DNA of 64,000 bases from Campylorhamphus procurvoides (lineage: Eukaryota > Chordata > Aves > Passeriformes > Dendrocolaptidae): positions 1,817,910-1,881,909 of the forward strand of contig WBMV01004760.1 in the NCBI GenBank assembly GCA_013396655.1, written 5' to 3'. Made by a program: the position numbers and the translations under genes. Positions 11,701 through 26,700 of this stretch are shown here, in pieces (positions within the stretch are counted from its first letter, which is position 1; every line of letters starts with the position of its first letter). The notes below the pieces were generated by a model. It was not told the DNA's origin, made no database searches, and was given only the letters and a program-made list of their open reading frames with translations.

Positions 11701-14700
11701 GTATTATAACCTGGATCACTTCTGATTACTGTCACGTTTGTTTCAAGTATAATGTAATGGGGCAGGTTCCAGTGAAATGTCAGATGGTGTTTTCTGTTTT
11801 CAGTGGCAAATTTACTTAAATATCCGTGCTATTATATTATGATCCTCACCTGCTTTCTATAAAAAGAGAATATACTATCCAAGTGCAATATTGCTAAATC
11901 CTTTTTAATTAGTGATCTGGTAGGTTTAATCTAAACATATATGCAGTGCTATAGGATTAATAGAAAGAGTAGTGAAGATTCATAGATTTTTAAAGTATTT
12001 AACAGCAATGACAGTTCTAAGGACTTGCTCTTACAAGCAAAAAAAGTATATTAATCATTAGTTTCTAGAAGAAATTGAAAGAATTGCTCAACTCTAGGTT
12101 GAAGGTTTCTTTCTGCACAGCAGGCTTTGGACTCAGCAGATAGTTGTCTATACTAAGTTTCCTGCAGTTAAGACTCCAGCAAGTTTGGGTACAGATGAGT
12201 GGTGAAATAGTCCTTGAGATCTTCTTGCTGTGTTTTGAATTCAGGCAGTGTTTCGTGTCATCAGTGGAGCTTCAGAGTCCCAGTGTACTGTGTTCCACTT
12301 GGGTACACACTCAAAATCCTGTTGCTGCAAAGAGCTCAAAGTGTAAATTATCCAGCCCTTGAAAAGAGGAAGAGGGAGTACGTGGTAAATGAACTTTATA
12401 TTAGGTTAAGTAGATAAATAGAAGCCACCCCACAGAGCAGAGGGTTCTCCTCATGCAAAGGTGTCATTTCATATCCTCTTTTCTAGGCAAAGTGCCTGAA
12501 AATAGTTTGCTGCTGTCTGGTGACAGGTTCCCCCACTGAATTACTCAGAGAACCTGTGTGCTGTCTGGGTGTAGGACTTCAACTCCCTGTCTTCTCCTAT
12601 TGGAATGTCCCTTTGAGTTACAGATAGGAACACTGCTTTGGCTATGCTTCAGTGTACCTAAAATAACAGTCAGGTGTTAATCCCTTCCTGTTTCCCCCTT
12701 GGAAAGCCTCTGGGGCTTGTAGCAAGGAGGATAGATTGCATCATGGTGACAAAGAACAGCTTAAGGTAGATTGTCTCCTCTGTTTCATAGTCTCAGCAAT
12801 CCTTCCATAAGTGTCATCGAGAGGAAAAAGTCAAAACTGCTCAGTAAGTTGAGAAGCCTGGGAGATCAGGGAAGTAAGTGGCTGGCAAGAAATTGGGAGG
12901 GGAAAAACACTTCACTGTTGGATGTTTCAGCAGGTTTCTTGGTTTGGAAGGAAGAGGAGCTGTAGGTGATGGTAGCAGGGGTAGGATAGACATTGAACTG
13001 GTAGGAAAGAACTGCAGCTGTGAGATTGATGACATGGGAGACAAGGAGTTGATTCATTTGTTTGTTGAAACTGCTGATGGTATCAGGAAGCAGGAATTGC
13101 TGTGGAATTACCATGGTGTAGGCCAGTGGGACTAGAGGATCGCTTCAAGGAAGGAATCATGGAATTGTTTAGGTTGGAAAATCCCTTTAAGGTCATCAAG
13201 CCTAATCATTACCCCAGCAATGCCAAGTCCATCACTAACTCATGTCTCCAAGCACCCCATCTACACAGCTTTTAAATTCCTCCAGGGATAGCTACTCCTC
13301 CACTTCCCTGGGCAGCCCATTCCAGTGCTTGACAAACCCTTCCATGAAAAAAATTATTTTTACATCCAATCTAAATCTCCCCTGGCACAGCTTGAGGCAG
13401 TTTCTTCTTGTCCTACTGCTTGTTCCTTGAGAGAAGAGACCCAACCCCACCTTCTACAACCTCCTTTCAGAGAGTTGTAATCAGAGAAGGTATAGGCTGT
13501 CTGGGAGCTCATTAGAAACCCCTAAAGCCAGTTGTTATCCTTTCATTGACAAAAGCTCTCCTTTCCCTGTGGGACACTAATTTGTAAGATGTGTGGGAGG
13601 CTCGTGGGACTTACGATAGAGATGACATAGAAAAGTAGGAGGAAGGAAGGAATTCATGCAAAGGTGAGCAAGGAAAAATTATAGACTGGATGTGGGAAAT
13701 AATTGCATTCTGAAGTAATTGAGTATTTTTTTTCTTCTTCTTTCTTTCCCATTGTCATTTGAAAATACTTTGGTCAGAAACCATCCTTTCTTTCATCACT
13801 CAATCCTGTCTGCACTGATTGCAGATTGAAAATGTTCAATGTAGTTTGTATGTCATTGGTTGGTTTTCCAAGTGCCACAAATAAACAGCAGATGAGTTTT
13901 TGTGCCCTCTGTGTTCACTTTGTTCAAACACAAGCTTAAAAGCATTGCAAATGGCATCTAAGCCTTTTATGATTGCAACACTGCTAACTCCCCTACGTTT
14001 TGTATTTAGCTGGTTTGTTTTGATTTTTTTTTTCTTACATGAGGCTTTTCGAATTTTCTGGCCTCTGTCCCCTGAATTAGGAAAAAAACAATCAACTTAT
14101 ATGATTGAAATGTATTAAAGCTGTTTGTCTCTATCAGTATAGTATTCATGAAATTTTAAAAAATAAGACCAAATCAAAAACCCTTCAGGACTGATTTGGA
14201 TTTGCAGACAAATTCCAACATGTATGGGTAAATGAGGGGATTCTTGTACAAGTTCTCTTCATGTGGAAGGATTTCTACTTCTGTTCAGTTGCCTGCTGGC
14301 ATTAAAAACTTTCGCATTTTTGGGACTAATTCAAATCAGAGCTTTAAGCTAGTGGGTAATGTAATGTGTATCTCTAAGGGCTTATTGTGCTGTGTCTCTA
14401 ATGGCTTACAGTGAAGTTCCACTGAGATCCCTTAATGACTAAAAGAGGATGGACTGTTGGCTTGTGTAAGGAAAAGCTGCCTCTGTACAGAGTGTTGGCA
14501 AGAGCCCTGTTTCTTGTACAGTTCTTTTTTTATATCTTTGAAGAAACCTACTGTGGCCATTAGAAAGTCTTAAGAGTAAGTTGTCCTGTTAAGATTACTG
14601 AGTGATTAAACTGCTAATTCTGTTCTCTTAGCTTACAAGTGGAGAATGGCTCAGACTACCTGGTAAAAACCTAAAATCATGTTTATTAATACTGCTGTTG

Positions 14701-17700
14701 GGCAGAGGAACATGTTTTGTGCCTGTATAGTTCAGTTGTAACAGGATCAATGACAAATGGAGATTTACACTTCACCAGGGCATAGTAGAAATAAATAGTA
14801 GATGATCAAAGCAAAATTATGTCACCACATATTTGGGGAAGCTTCTGTGTCAACAATATTTATAACTGAATTTGATACTACTGTTTTATAAATGCCACGT
14901 TTTCGCTTTGTTCTGGGATTCTGTCTTGTCCTAAGAAGGTAATAAGGACCAAGTGTGTTACATGTGCCAGATCAGACCAGTGGCATTTCTGTCTTGAATG
15001 ACACAAGAGGTGTTCTGCAGGTATCAAGTAACGCACTCCAGCCCTTGCAGAGCTGCTTACAAGTTATGTGAGGAACTCTGCAAGCAGGATACAAACATCA
15101 TTTTTGCTTGGCTGGAGGCTATAAGAATGATTTGCTTGTCATGCTGGATCATAATATTTTGGTGGGGTTTTAGCATTCTTTTGTAGTTTGATTTCTTCAA
15201 ATGCTTGCTGTTGCTATACAGTGGAATTGGTAGTTTGCTGCATATAAGAACTTATTTCTGTTAAGCTGTAGACATGAGGTACTTCATCCAGTTGCAGGGG
15301 TCCTTTTCCATACTCTTAGACCAAGACTAGGTAATTGCTATTTTATTCTCGTGGGAAATAAATAGCTTATCTTTCATAGCTCTTGGGGGGTGGGGTCCTT
15401 CTGTTTTTGCGGGGTGGGGCATGAAGGAGACTTTCATAGGCATTTTGAAAGGAGAATATACCAAGCCATACAGTACTTGTCGTCTATTGACCTTTTGGTG
15501 TGTTCTCTGAGCAAAATGGATGTCATTTGGGTCAAGTTGTTATTCATTCCTCTGTGAGGTTTCCCCCCAGCCCAGTCATACCCTTCTCATATTTTAGCTG
15601 TTAATGGGGAAATCTTTTCAACTCCAGAATTTTACTTTTTGAAATTATTCTGGCTACACAATGTGGTTCCAGCCCCAAAAGAACACTGGACCCTAAGTTT
15701 GCTATAATGCTGCCCCAAATCTTATACCATTTATTTGTGAGGCCTCAGACCTTAAAGCAAAAATGATGAAGGATGTGACTAAGCAGCTGTGAGACAATAT
15801 ACCACTTAGAGTAATAAATAGTGTTCTACTTTTCATCGATCTAAAGAATTAAAGAAAGCGAATATCTCCAAACACGAACAAATCAAGAAATTAACAAATT
15901 GAAAAAGATTAACTTACCGTAACACATTTTAACTTTAGAATTCCTCTTAAAAGGTAGAAGTTTTTAGGTTATACTTCATACTTTCTTAGTCTGGAATATA
16001 TATTGCTGGGTATATTTAATCCTTGTTGAACATTCCCTCTGGACACGTGCACATTCTTTAGAGTATTCAGCGTATTTGTTCATGAAGCACTGAATCCCAT
16101 TGACCTATTTTTTTTAAATGAACCTAAGCTTGTTTTCTCTTGTCTGTGTTTTGTGAAAAGCATGTTAAACTCTGTCTCAAAAAATGCATACAGTTCTGCC
16201 AGTAATAACAGTCCAGTCTGGAAGTTCAGTACTTCCATTCAGTCTGTAATGTGAGAATTTGGAGGTCAGTTAATAGTTTGCTTCATAATAGAAGAAAATT
16301 AGTTAAAGTTCTAAGCAATGGCCAACTTACCTCTTAAAGTCTGCAGGAAGGATTCTTCTGAGCCTTTCTCTTTTATAACTTTCCCTCTGTATTGGTGCTG
16401 TTGGTCTTGATTAGAAGGGTTTCTAATCCTTGTCAGTTCACTTGGGAGGTCAGGCATGTTGATTTCCATGGTGCTGAAAAGACAGATACCCAGCATAAAG
16501 CCCGGGTATTAAAATAAATAGTCCTTGTTTGGTGTGGGGGTTTTTGTTCCTATTCCTATCTGAGGTAAGAGTTAGTAACACAAAAATAGTGGATTTTGGA
16601 GAGGTTTATACATTAAAATGGAAAGCCCAGTTACGAAGTACTGTCTTTTGGGCTTATATTATTGATGAAAACAACTTGTATTCAGAACAGCAAAAGCAAA
16701 ATTAATTGTATTAAAAGTCTTTGAAATGGCTACTGGTTGGTTTCAGAAGTGGTAAGGAAAGTCTCCTGTTATCACCTGTGTTCCTGGCTGGCAGCACATT
16801 AAGTGTAACATATCTCAGTGATTGCTGAGGCTGGCAGGCTCTCCAGCAAGCACATTAACCCAGTGCTTTAGGCTGAGATAAGAAAGGAGCCTGTTCTTCC
16901 TATCTCTAGAGCAGAAGAGGCAATGTAAGCTGGAGGAGGGAAGGAATGACTGAAAACTGTTAAGAACTTCTAAAAATACATAGTTTGACCTGAAAGGTGG
17001 CACTCAGACTGTAAGGGGTTTTCTTCCATGGTTCAGTGTTGCAAAGCAGCAATCATTCCATGCAATCCTGTCAGATGGCAGTTTGCTGGAGTGTTCCTCA
17101 TCCTGAATGCTCTTTGCCACCTGAGGAATTGCTCCAGTGCTACTGCTTGTGGCATTGTGCTGTTGGGTGTGTTTGTAAAATGTCCTAAGATACTCAAAAC
17201 AATAAGAAAGGGAGCAACTTTTTTCTAATCATTCTAATGGTTTATAAATCTATGTGACAGGGTAATACTTGCACTGAGGAAATAAATACAAGGAATGTCA
17301 GAGAAGAAGATAGTAGAGCTGACTGAGGAGAGGTGGTATTTCAGCTAATGTTGCTACTAGAAGAAATACAAGCTTTAAGAGAGATGGCCTTGTATTAGAA
17401 GTGTAAAATGATGCATACATGTGCATTTCTTTGAGAGTGAGGTTGGGTTGTTGTCCATGATTACCTTATAGGAGGGATTTCAAAACAGGAGCCCTTTCAT
17501 TCCAGACTTTGAAAGGTTATTGTCCTCCACTTCAGTTGTTCTGCTTCATGTAAGGCAATATCTAAATTGGAGCTATAAAAATAAAACTTTTCTCTCTCTT
17601 CTGTCATCTCTTCCAGCTGGCTAAGGGAACTTTTAAAGAAATCATCTCTTTGAATGAGTTGAAGCTGTATCTGCACAAATGGCTATATTGCCTAAGGCAA

Positions 17701-20700
17701 GAGAGTGATGGTGTCTGGAGTCTTCCAAACTGGCAGTGCTGATGAGTCCATGTGCACTTCCTCTGCACACAGTTCCATTTTAACAGTTTTGCCCCAAGCT
17801 TCTTGTTTGTGTTCTCTTGTGCTCAGATGGCCTGTTTTTGAAGCTGATGCATAAGCAGTATCACAGAGCTGGTCTGGACTAAAATGTACCCAGCTGACTT
17901 AAGGGAGAGAGTGAATTGGGGTAGAACGAGCTGATGCCAGAGCTGTGGGATTGTGAGGGTGGTGACACTGCCTCCCTCTGCTTACTTAAAATGAGAACTA
18001 AAGTGAAACTACAGCTATGGGATGCAGATCACGTCATGTTGCCAAAAGTTAAGCTTCTGTCTTGCCATAGCACTTGGCTCTCCCCACTCTTAGTTCAGAT
18101 CTGCTGGCAGATCTAAAGCAGTGGAACAGGAAGCTGACAGTCCCATGAAGCAGTGGGAGCACAGTGGAGAAGAGTCCAAGGCCTTTCTTTTGGTATCATC
18201 CAGCTGTTAGGCTTGAGCAGGAAGACTTCCACAATGCTTCTGTTCTCTCAAAATGCCTTTGGTTTTCCATTGCAATTTCAGTCAAGTTTTAACAAGTGAT
18301 CCAGTTCAGCTAATGTTTATGCTGGGTGTAGCAAAAAAAATCACATATTTGAAAAGGGTAAGGATGAACTCTATCTTTGATAAAAGGCTGTTCATAGCTG
18401 GAACTGTGTGTAAGCAATATATCCAACATAGTAATGCAGTTGGGACACACACTGTGGAGGCAAAGGAGCTAAACTGATCATACACAAGTTCTCTTTTGAA
18501 AAGAGGAAGGTAAACATTCCAGCCTGTTGGACCTGCGTTAATGCTCAAGTGGACTTGTTTGAAATCTGCTTTACATCTTTGCAATGCTAATGTTTTGTAG
18601 TGGATCCCTATGATTTCTTGCCAGTAATACAAAGTGGTAAAAAGCTTGATACTCTGTACACCAGACTGAGATTTGGATCTCCTCCTGGTCTTGTGTAGGC
18701 CTGTTTCTAGCAGAATTGAGTGTGACTTTAACATTTGTCCCATTAAGATATCATTATAGGTTCCTTATCTTCCTTTCCTCTGCAAGTGTGCTTTTGAAGC
18801 AGCTTTCTCCTCTTGGCAGTTATGATAATGATATGCAACTCTGCCAGCTTATGATAGTCTGATAATGAAGTCCGGGAAGGGAAAGAGCTTTTCTTCGGTG
18901 TTAAAATATGTTACATGACTAAAGTAACTCTAACTGAAAACATGTATTTGTTTCTATGCAGCAGACAATCCGGTTGTATTAAACTAAATTTTAATAAAAG
19001 CATTTCATAAGCATTGCCTACATGTATAAAATGCTTTTTGATTGGCTTTTGCCTTTTGTGCATTGAGTTTTTCGTTTATGACTTGAAAAGCTTTGTTGTC
19101 TGTTACTTAAGCTGAAACTTCTAAAGAGACAAACACCCAAATGAATACAGTTGTTATTTAGTAAAAGAAAAAGAAGAAAAGATTTTCAGTTTGTCTTATG
19201 ATATTGTTCTAGAAATGGGGTGTGTACATGACTTTTTGAGGATTTTGGCCCAACAAAGTAAGCCTGGGATAACTGGAATGTAGAGAAAACGTTTGGTAAA
19301 TAATGGCCTGCTTTTCCACAACTTGACATAATTTTCAGTGGGCTGGGTTGAGTATTTTGAGGAGGAAAAAAGTGAGTAAAGAAAGAAAAGGATTTCACTT
19401 TGAAATAAAAATCTAATCTGTCTGGAAAAGGTGATGTAATTTTTTTTTAAATGTTGCTGCACTTTAAGTCATATTTTCATAATCAGTGATTTCAACTTCA
19501 TAACAGCATCAACACGAACTGCAGTATAAACATGGGTTTTAAAAGGCTAAAAGTGTTTTTTCAGAAATAAAATAGTTTAATGGTAACATCTATGAAGTGT
19601 CTAATTGCCTTTAATGCATTTGCACACTGTGCATGGGCAAACTTTGTAGGTGAGTTTAGATTTAAAAGAATCTGCTTTGTGGGTTGGATTCAATACAGTT
19701 CTGAAAAAAGTTGTGCAGCTTTGTGGTGTTGGCACAGCTGTGGGACAGTGAGGAGATGAGCTCATGTGTGGGTGAAAGGCCCCTTGGAAGTGGGATTGCT
19801 GGGGAAGGAGCAGCACATGGTACTACTGACAATGTTTCTCCCTCTGATGGAGTATCTTTAGCTCAGCAGTTGGGCTCCAACTCTGCCAGCTTGCAGAGGA
19901 ATTTTACTTCTTCTGAAAGGCAGAATGGGGCTGAGTGTCTTGGTGAGCTGCAACCCTTTTGCCCTCGCTGCTTTGTCCTTGATACCTTCAAAGACTAGGG
20001 GTCACTGCGTCTAGTTTGAAGCTGCTCCGTGAATGTGACAGTATGATTGAGAGCCCCTAAGTGAACTGTCATTCTGTAATTCAAACTTTAATATTTTTGT
20101 TCATCTTCAAAAATTGACAAATTGAAAAATTAGTGGTTTTTAAAAATGGGTATTCTTTGGCCTGGTTTAAATGGTAAAGTCAGTCAAAACAGGAGGTTGC
20201 AACTGTAGCGAGAAGGCATCTGCTAGTGCAAACTTCGTTTTCTTGCCACTTTTATTTACAATCAGTATCAACATTCTTGCTTTTATCTAATTAATGTTAT
20301 TTGTGTTTGCACAGCTGCTGTTTCTGATTATTTTGTAGTCCTTGGTTACATACAATATTTGAGTGGAAATTTATGGTAATTCATATGCTGCCGATCTAAT
20401 TGTCTTGGGTTTTTTACTTTTTTCCTATGAATTTGATTCCTTTGTCTTACAGTTTTTTCCTATTTTCTAGTGTCAATTTACAGTATTTGGTTTTACGACA
20501 AGAATGACTGTCATCGAATAGCAAAACTCATGGCTAAGTAAGTACTGGGACTTTATTATTCTGAAACTATTTTATGCAATACAGGAAAAAGAACCCTGAA
20601 CCTCTTACATGTGTCTGTTTTTTTCTCACTCATAAAGTGGGGAAAGACAACATTCTTGTTGGTACCAGTTTCTTAAGTAATGAAAATGATAGGGGTTTTT

Positions 20701-23700
20701 TCAAGAACTACAACATTAATATTTTCTGTTAAGTGATTAAAAACAGTTGAAGTATTAGTTGGCATTCTCCAAAGGAAGAATGTATGAACACTGTTTATTA
20801 TTTTAAATTCTATTTGGTATAGGGAGGCTGGCAAAAGATCTTCTGAGACAGAAAGTATAATGAAATAAATGACGGTTGGGGGTTTTTTGGTTAGTTTTGT
20901 GGTGGGCTGTTTTTTGTTTGAGTTTGTGGCTTGTTTGGGATTTTTTCAAGACTTGAGTTCTTATTCCTGACTAAAGTAAAGAGATTGGAAAATAGCAGAA
21001 TGACTAGGTAGAATCTTCTAGAATTGAGGTGTTGTTAGGAGAATAAGCAAAACAGTGAAATAGTAAGAGCCTGGTGTTGCTAATTTCTGGATTTTTTTAT
21101 TATTATTTATTGTTGTTATTGCTTAAATATTTTAAATTTTTTTTAATAAAGCTGTCATGCTACTTCCTCTTATTTTGTAGTTGCAAGGGCTCCTAGAGGT
21201 GCCATGCAGCAGGAGAACTGAAATGGTTCAGTTTCAAGAGGCTGTAAAGGCCTGTGTTTGCAGTGCCACAGCATTGTGGGTGCTGGAGCAGTGCAGGCAG
21301 TGTAGCTGTGCCAGAGGTGGGTGCCCTGCCCCAGCTCAGAGGGGCCCTGGATTTCAATGCAGGAGTCTGAGTGAACAACAGGGGTCAAAGAAGGCTGGAA
21401 CTGGTTGAGTTGGCAGTGCAGCATTGAGACTTTAAATCATGTTTTCCAGGGAGGGTGGGTGTTCTTGCGCATATCTGTCCCTTGCAGATTAAGCCAAGAC
21501 TTCTTACTAACAAAAAAGGTTGAGAATTGGTTTAAGCAAATCTTTGGTGTCCTTATGAAAGGAAGGGGTTTGAATTGTGAAATGGGGTAGTTGCTCTGGC
21601 AAAAATGAAAAATGTAGGTGTCCTGCACAGAGTATCTGCTCATCCCTTGTTCTCAGGTTTGCTTCCCTTCACTGTCACACTCCTTTTCTGAACCTTCCTT
21701 ATCTATTGCATGCCTTAATCAGCATGCCATGGCTTGCAAGTGAGGGCATCTTGAAGACTTGCAAAATTTAATTATATGGAAATATATAATTAACTCTATG
21801 GAAACTAGTCACGATGTAAACATCTTAAGCTGAATTCTAATTTCCTAGTCTGGGGTTTTTGCAGTGGGTTGCTTTGGCTTTGCCCTAGAGAAGCAGCGTG
21901 AGACAACATAAATAACAGATTTTGATATCAAGATCTCTTTCTAAATTCTTCTTATCCTGATAACCCCATACAGTTCCCATTTCTTGCTTTTGTTTTTTTC
22001 TTCCCAGTTATGTTGGATTTTTTGCTCTTATTGGGCTTGTTCAATGCAAGCATTGGTTATAAGGGTTAATGGAAAACATTGTGTGAAAGGGACTCTTGGA
22101 TGTGTTACCAAAACAAATAACAAAACCTCTATTGCCTCTCCTCTTTATAAGCACAGCATCAGAAAGGCATGGCTTTCTTTGTCTAGTGCACCTTTTAATT
22201 AAAACCATGATGATGTTTGAAATGGGAGACAGAGCTGAACCATTCAAACTCTGTCATGTTCTTACTCTATTCTGCACAGCTGCAGTGCAAATCTAAGTGG
22301 CAGAGAGCAAACCTTGAGTCCATTTGAAGTTAAACTGTGTCTGGGCACTGTAGCACAAATCATGGGCTAGAGATACCTCAGGAATCTTCAAAAGTGTCAG
22401 GGAACAGACCAGTCCAGCACATTTACCCTCTTGCTGGATTTAATTTTTTGCATTTTCTTCCAAGAGTATTATTTTTTTTCCACAGTTTTTTGTCATTGTA
22501 TTGGTTGGAAATTTAAATTTACATTTTGTTTAGGTAGGGTTTTCTTATTCACTGATAGGAAAGAGTTCTGCCTTTAGTACCTCAGTGCTTTAAAAACATA
22601 CCCATAAAAGGTTTCAAGGAGATTTGCGTTCTCTTCCGTGCTGTTTGACTTGACCTTATTGTGCCAGACTGACTTAACAAGATTTCAGACCATCCATTTG
22701 TATTTTGGTGGCTTATCTTTCAAAAGAAAAGTAAATTAGTGTTTGCAGGCTTTGTAATCACAGACGTCACTTCTCACATTCTCTGCCTTCCCCCCCCACC
22801 CTTCTGTGAGGTTGTGCCAGGTATCTTTTCAATGCTGTAACTGCAGATATTCTTTAACAGACTGTCACAGCAGCTCCTGTGTCCCTGAAGGAATGTGGGC
22901 CTCTTCCACTATCTGATATAATGGAAAGAAACAGCAGGCCTTGCTTAAAAAAGATTTAATCCTGGATTGCACACAGAGCATGCTCAGTGTACACATTTGC
23001 ATTAGTTGACTTTTTTCCCCAGGAAAGGTATTTGATTTACAGAAATTTTTTGGTTTTGTTTTTTTTTCAAATAATTCTAGAATATCCTGAAATGGACACA
23101 TTTTATGGGAGTCATCAAACTTCTGACTTCAGAAACAATTAATTTGGGCCAAGTTAAGTCAGGATGACTGATTGAGGGATAAGCCTTCTAGAAGAAGTAG
23201 GACAGAAACTGGGGGGTTTCAAAATTTTGTGAATCTATTACATTCTGACTGATAAATCTATAGGGGGGTTATTTTTAGCTTAGTTTATAAGCTTTTTTTA
23301 CCCTGTTTCAATCCAAAGTGGCTTCTGAGATACAGGCAGCAGGGTGGAATTGGGAGAGTGTCTCAGAGTTCTGGGGATGCAGTTTCATATTTAGTCCATC
23401 ACCACTCTGGAAATGTAACCTGCACAAGACGGAGGATGGAGTTTGAGCTACTAGATAATTATCTACATGAGAAAAATAAACTGTTATTCTTCAAAAGAAA
23501 AGTACATTTTAAAAAGGTAACAAGCACTTCATAATGAACAAGAGAAAAATATTATGAAATGTTTTTCAGAAATATTTGAGAAACATTTCTGTTAAATGGA
23601 TGTACTCCTTGAAGATGTTTTACTGTGAGACCAATTAGTACTGCTTTCATGGGAGGATGTTTTATTGCAACTTGGCCCAAGTAGTTAAGAGCAGACAGAG

Positions 23701-26700
23701 GGTCTGAAGTGAAGCCTCTGCTTTGCCTGTCAGGCAGCACACATGGCACCTCAATTGTGCAGAATTTTTTCGTTAACTGAAATATTTCTTTTTTCTGATA
23801 CAATTATGCTGACACTTAAAATTTCAGCAAAGTATTGTGGTGGGTTTTTTTTTTCACCTTGCTCTTTCTGATGCTTAGTTTTGGAGTGAGTTTAGAGAGG
23901 TCCTAAGTTAGGGCTGGGTGACCATGTGGGGTGCTTGAACACAATGTTCTCTTAGGGTGTCACCATAGAAACACTTGTGGAGTATTGAGCGGCTTCATCC
24001 AAACGAGCACATGCTGCAGTTCTTGGAAATTGGCAGGGTGAAGATTGGCCTCCCTACTGTGAGTTACCTTTGCAGGTGACTGCTGCTTACAGAGAAAGCT
24101 CTACTAATAATCAGAAGCTAGTTAAATAACCAGCTTGTATGATTAAAAATTCTGTAAGCAACACTGAATTGTTAAAAGCTAAATCTAACCCTTTTTCAAA
24201 TAAACGCAGCTAAACTCCAGTGAAGAGGCTTGGTTGTTGGAAAACTGGGAAGAAACTTCCAAGACTTGAACTATTTTTTTGCCTCAGAAATGTCAACATA
24301 GAGGTGCATATAAATAATTACAGTCCACAAAATCTGGAGTTTGCCCTCAATCCTAACTGACCCAAAGAAACTGGAGGCGGGAATGATTGACGCTGTGTGT
24401 GATTGCTGTGATGGCACCTCTTGGCTCTCCCATCAGCCCTCAGTTCCACAGCATGAAAGTTCTCAAGTGACATGCCAGCTCCAGAGTTCTGCCCTGTTTA
24501 CAGTGCTTGTTTTTTCTTAACATATTTGATTAATGCAGGCTTAAAAAAGAAGGGATTACAGGCTGGTGTGTGTTTATTTCAAGAGGATAAGCACTAGTGT
24601 GTTGCACAGCCATGTAGATCTTGTGAACTGCACATGGATTAGGAGTATATGCTGCCTTTACTTTTATTAATGAAATGTCCCCTGTACACATCATCCTCTT
24701 GCATATCTTAACAATCTTTTAAATTGAAGGGTTTGGGTACTGGAGGCAGGTAGTGGTGGAGTAAAAGTGGTGAGTGAATGATAGGCACCAGAGGCCAGAG
24801 CAAACACCGTGTTTCAGGCCAGCAGGTAACTGGAATGACTACAGGGCAGTTTGGGAGCAAAAGGGTTTGCTGTTCTTACCAGAGCCTTTAGATGGGGATG
24901 TGAGGGGTAACTTGCTCTAAATCTTCTTGCAGTCTGACTCCAGAGACAGCTGGTGTGAGCCAGCTCTCTTCTTTCTCACTGTCTTTGTTTTGTTGTATAA
25001 TGGTCAGCCTGATCCTACATTAGGAATGTTTGGGAGTAGATTTTGTTGAATAACATGGCTTAATTTGGCTAAATATAGAAAAAAATGCATATGAAGAAGT
25101 AAAGAGTAAAAAAATGTGTCTTAATCTGTGGTGTAATATCTGTGTTCTTGGTATATCACATGCTTGGATCTCCATGTATTTTATTATAAAAATGTCTAAA
25201 CAGGAGAGCTTTATAGAAGTGGTGTTTACTGTAGGCAAACTTTGTGAGGGAGAGCCCAGTGCCCTCTGATTTGGAGATAAATCGTACAGACCATTGGACA
25301 ATTTGACCTGTATAAACCTTGTAGCAAATGAAAACTTGCATAACTTTGGTCAGCTGTGTGTTAGGTTTTTATTCAGGCAGAAGAAATCTGTTAATATGCT
25401 GGGAGTATATTTTTCTTTACTGCTTTTTGCAAGATGTTAACCCTAGATAAAATTTTAAAGTGCTGTTTCTCCTTTCCTGTTACAGAGTAGTTGAACAAGA
25501 AGCTCAGAGGTCACAGCAGGTTTCCCAGGACAGAAAAAGTCCCAGCAGAACCAATGGCTGCAGTGAAAACAGGCCCATTGACATTCTGGAAATGCTTAGT
25601 AAAGCCAAGGATGAATATGAACGAGTAAGTAAATGTCTCTTTTCGGGAAACTAATTTTTAGCACATCAGCTGTACTTTGTTTAAAGGGTGGGCTGTCTCT
25701 GTCATTGTTCCAGCAGCCTTGTTTTCAGATTGCTGTGTTGTTCCCTCCCTTAGGTACACTCTGTTAGGAAACAGTCTCTGTTTTCAGGCAAGGTGGATTG
25801 AATATTGATCATGTGATCCATCTTGAAGTGTAGCTTGATAGGCCCATTTTACAATGATTTCTCCTACTGTGAGAAGATTCTGTCTCTGGGAATAGCAAAT
25901 AAAAATTGTGCCCAACAGCATCTGTCTCTTCTTATTCTCAGAAGATGTCGTGTGGTATTACAGATTGAGTCATTCAGTACATTTGTAGACTCTGTGAAGC
26001 ATATTTTTAATAACTGTAGACTAAATGTAACAATACTGTTTCCTAGTTTACTACTTCAGTCCTGTCTACTGTCTTTGTCCTTTTAATAAATTAATTCGTT
26101 TTGGAAGGAAAAGTCTGTTACCATTTGCCAGTGCTAAATTTACAAGATTACATAATAAAGAATGTTAGTTCTCTTAGGGAAGAATTACTTTATATAGTTG
26201 GGAGGACCAAATTCATACATGCAGGATGAATATAAAGGTAGTGTGTGGGAGATCCAAACAAGGACACAAAGATTCTGAACAAGCCTCTTCCCAAATGCAA
26301 TGATACAAGAATGTGCAATAGTAAAGCCATGTGTGAGTATTTCATTGCAGGGCTGTGCTGGTGGCAGAAAAATGGAGCATGTTAGTCCAGTGCTTGATTC
26401 CTTCCAGAAGTTGCTTGTGCAGCAGAGTTCCTTTAAGTACTTGGGATTGGAATCTTTGTAGGATTTTGGATGGTTATAGTACAATGTGGGATGAGAGGAA
26501 AAGAATAAACATGTGGATTAAGCCTTGTATGAGCTAATTTATTGTGTCACTTTCTCATATAGCTCAGGTCACGTGAATGTGACAAACATAATATCTTTGA
26601 CCCAGGCTTGATTCTAATTCCCAAGAAAATGTCAGTTTTTTTCAATGCTTTAAAATACAGATTTTTAAAAAATAATTCTGATTGTATGTGCATCAGTGGT

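Noticed and set aside
21170..21424. GC-richer open patch in DCP1A intron 4 after an acceptor-like TTTTGTAG
   Set aside because: It has no convincing donor, the peptide is unlike any DCP1A isoform known to me, and both strands are open, which points to composition rather than coding.
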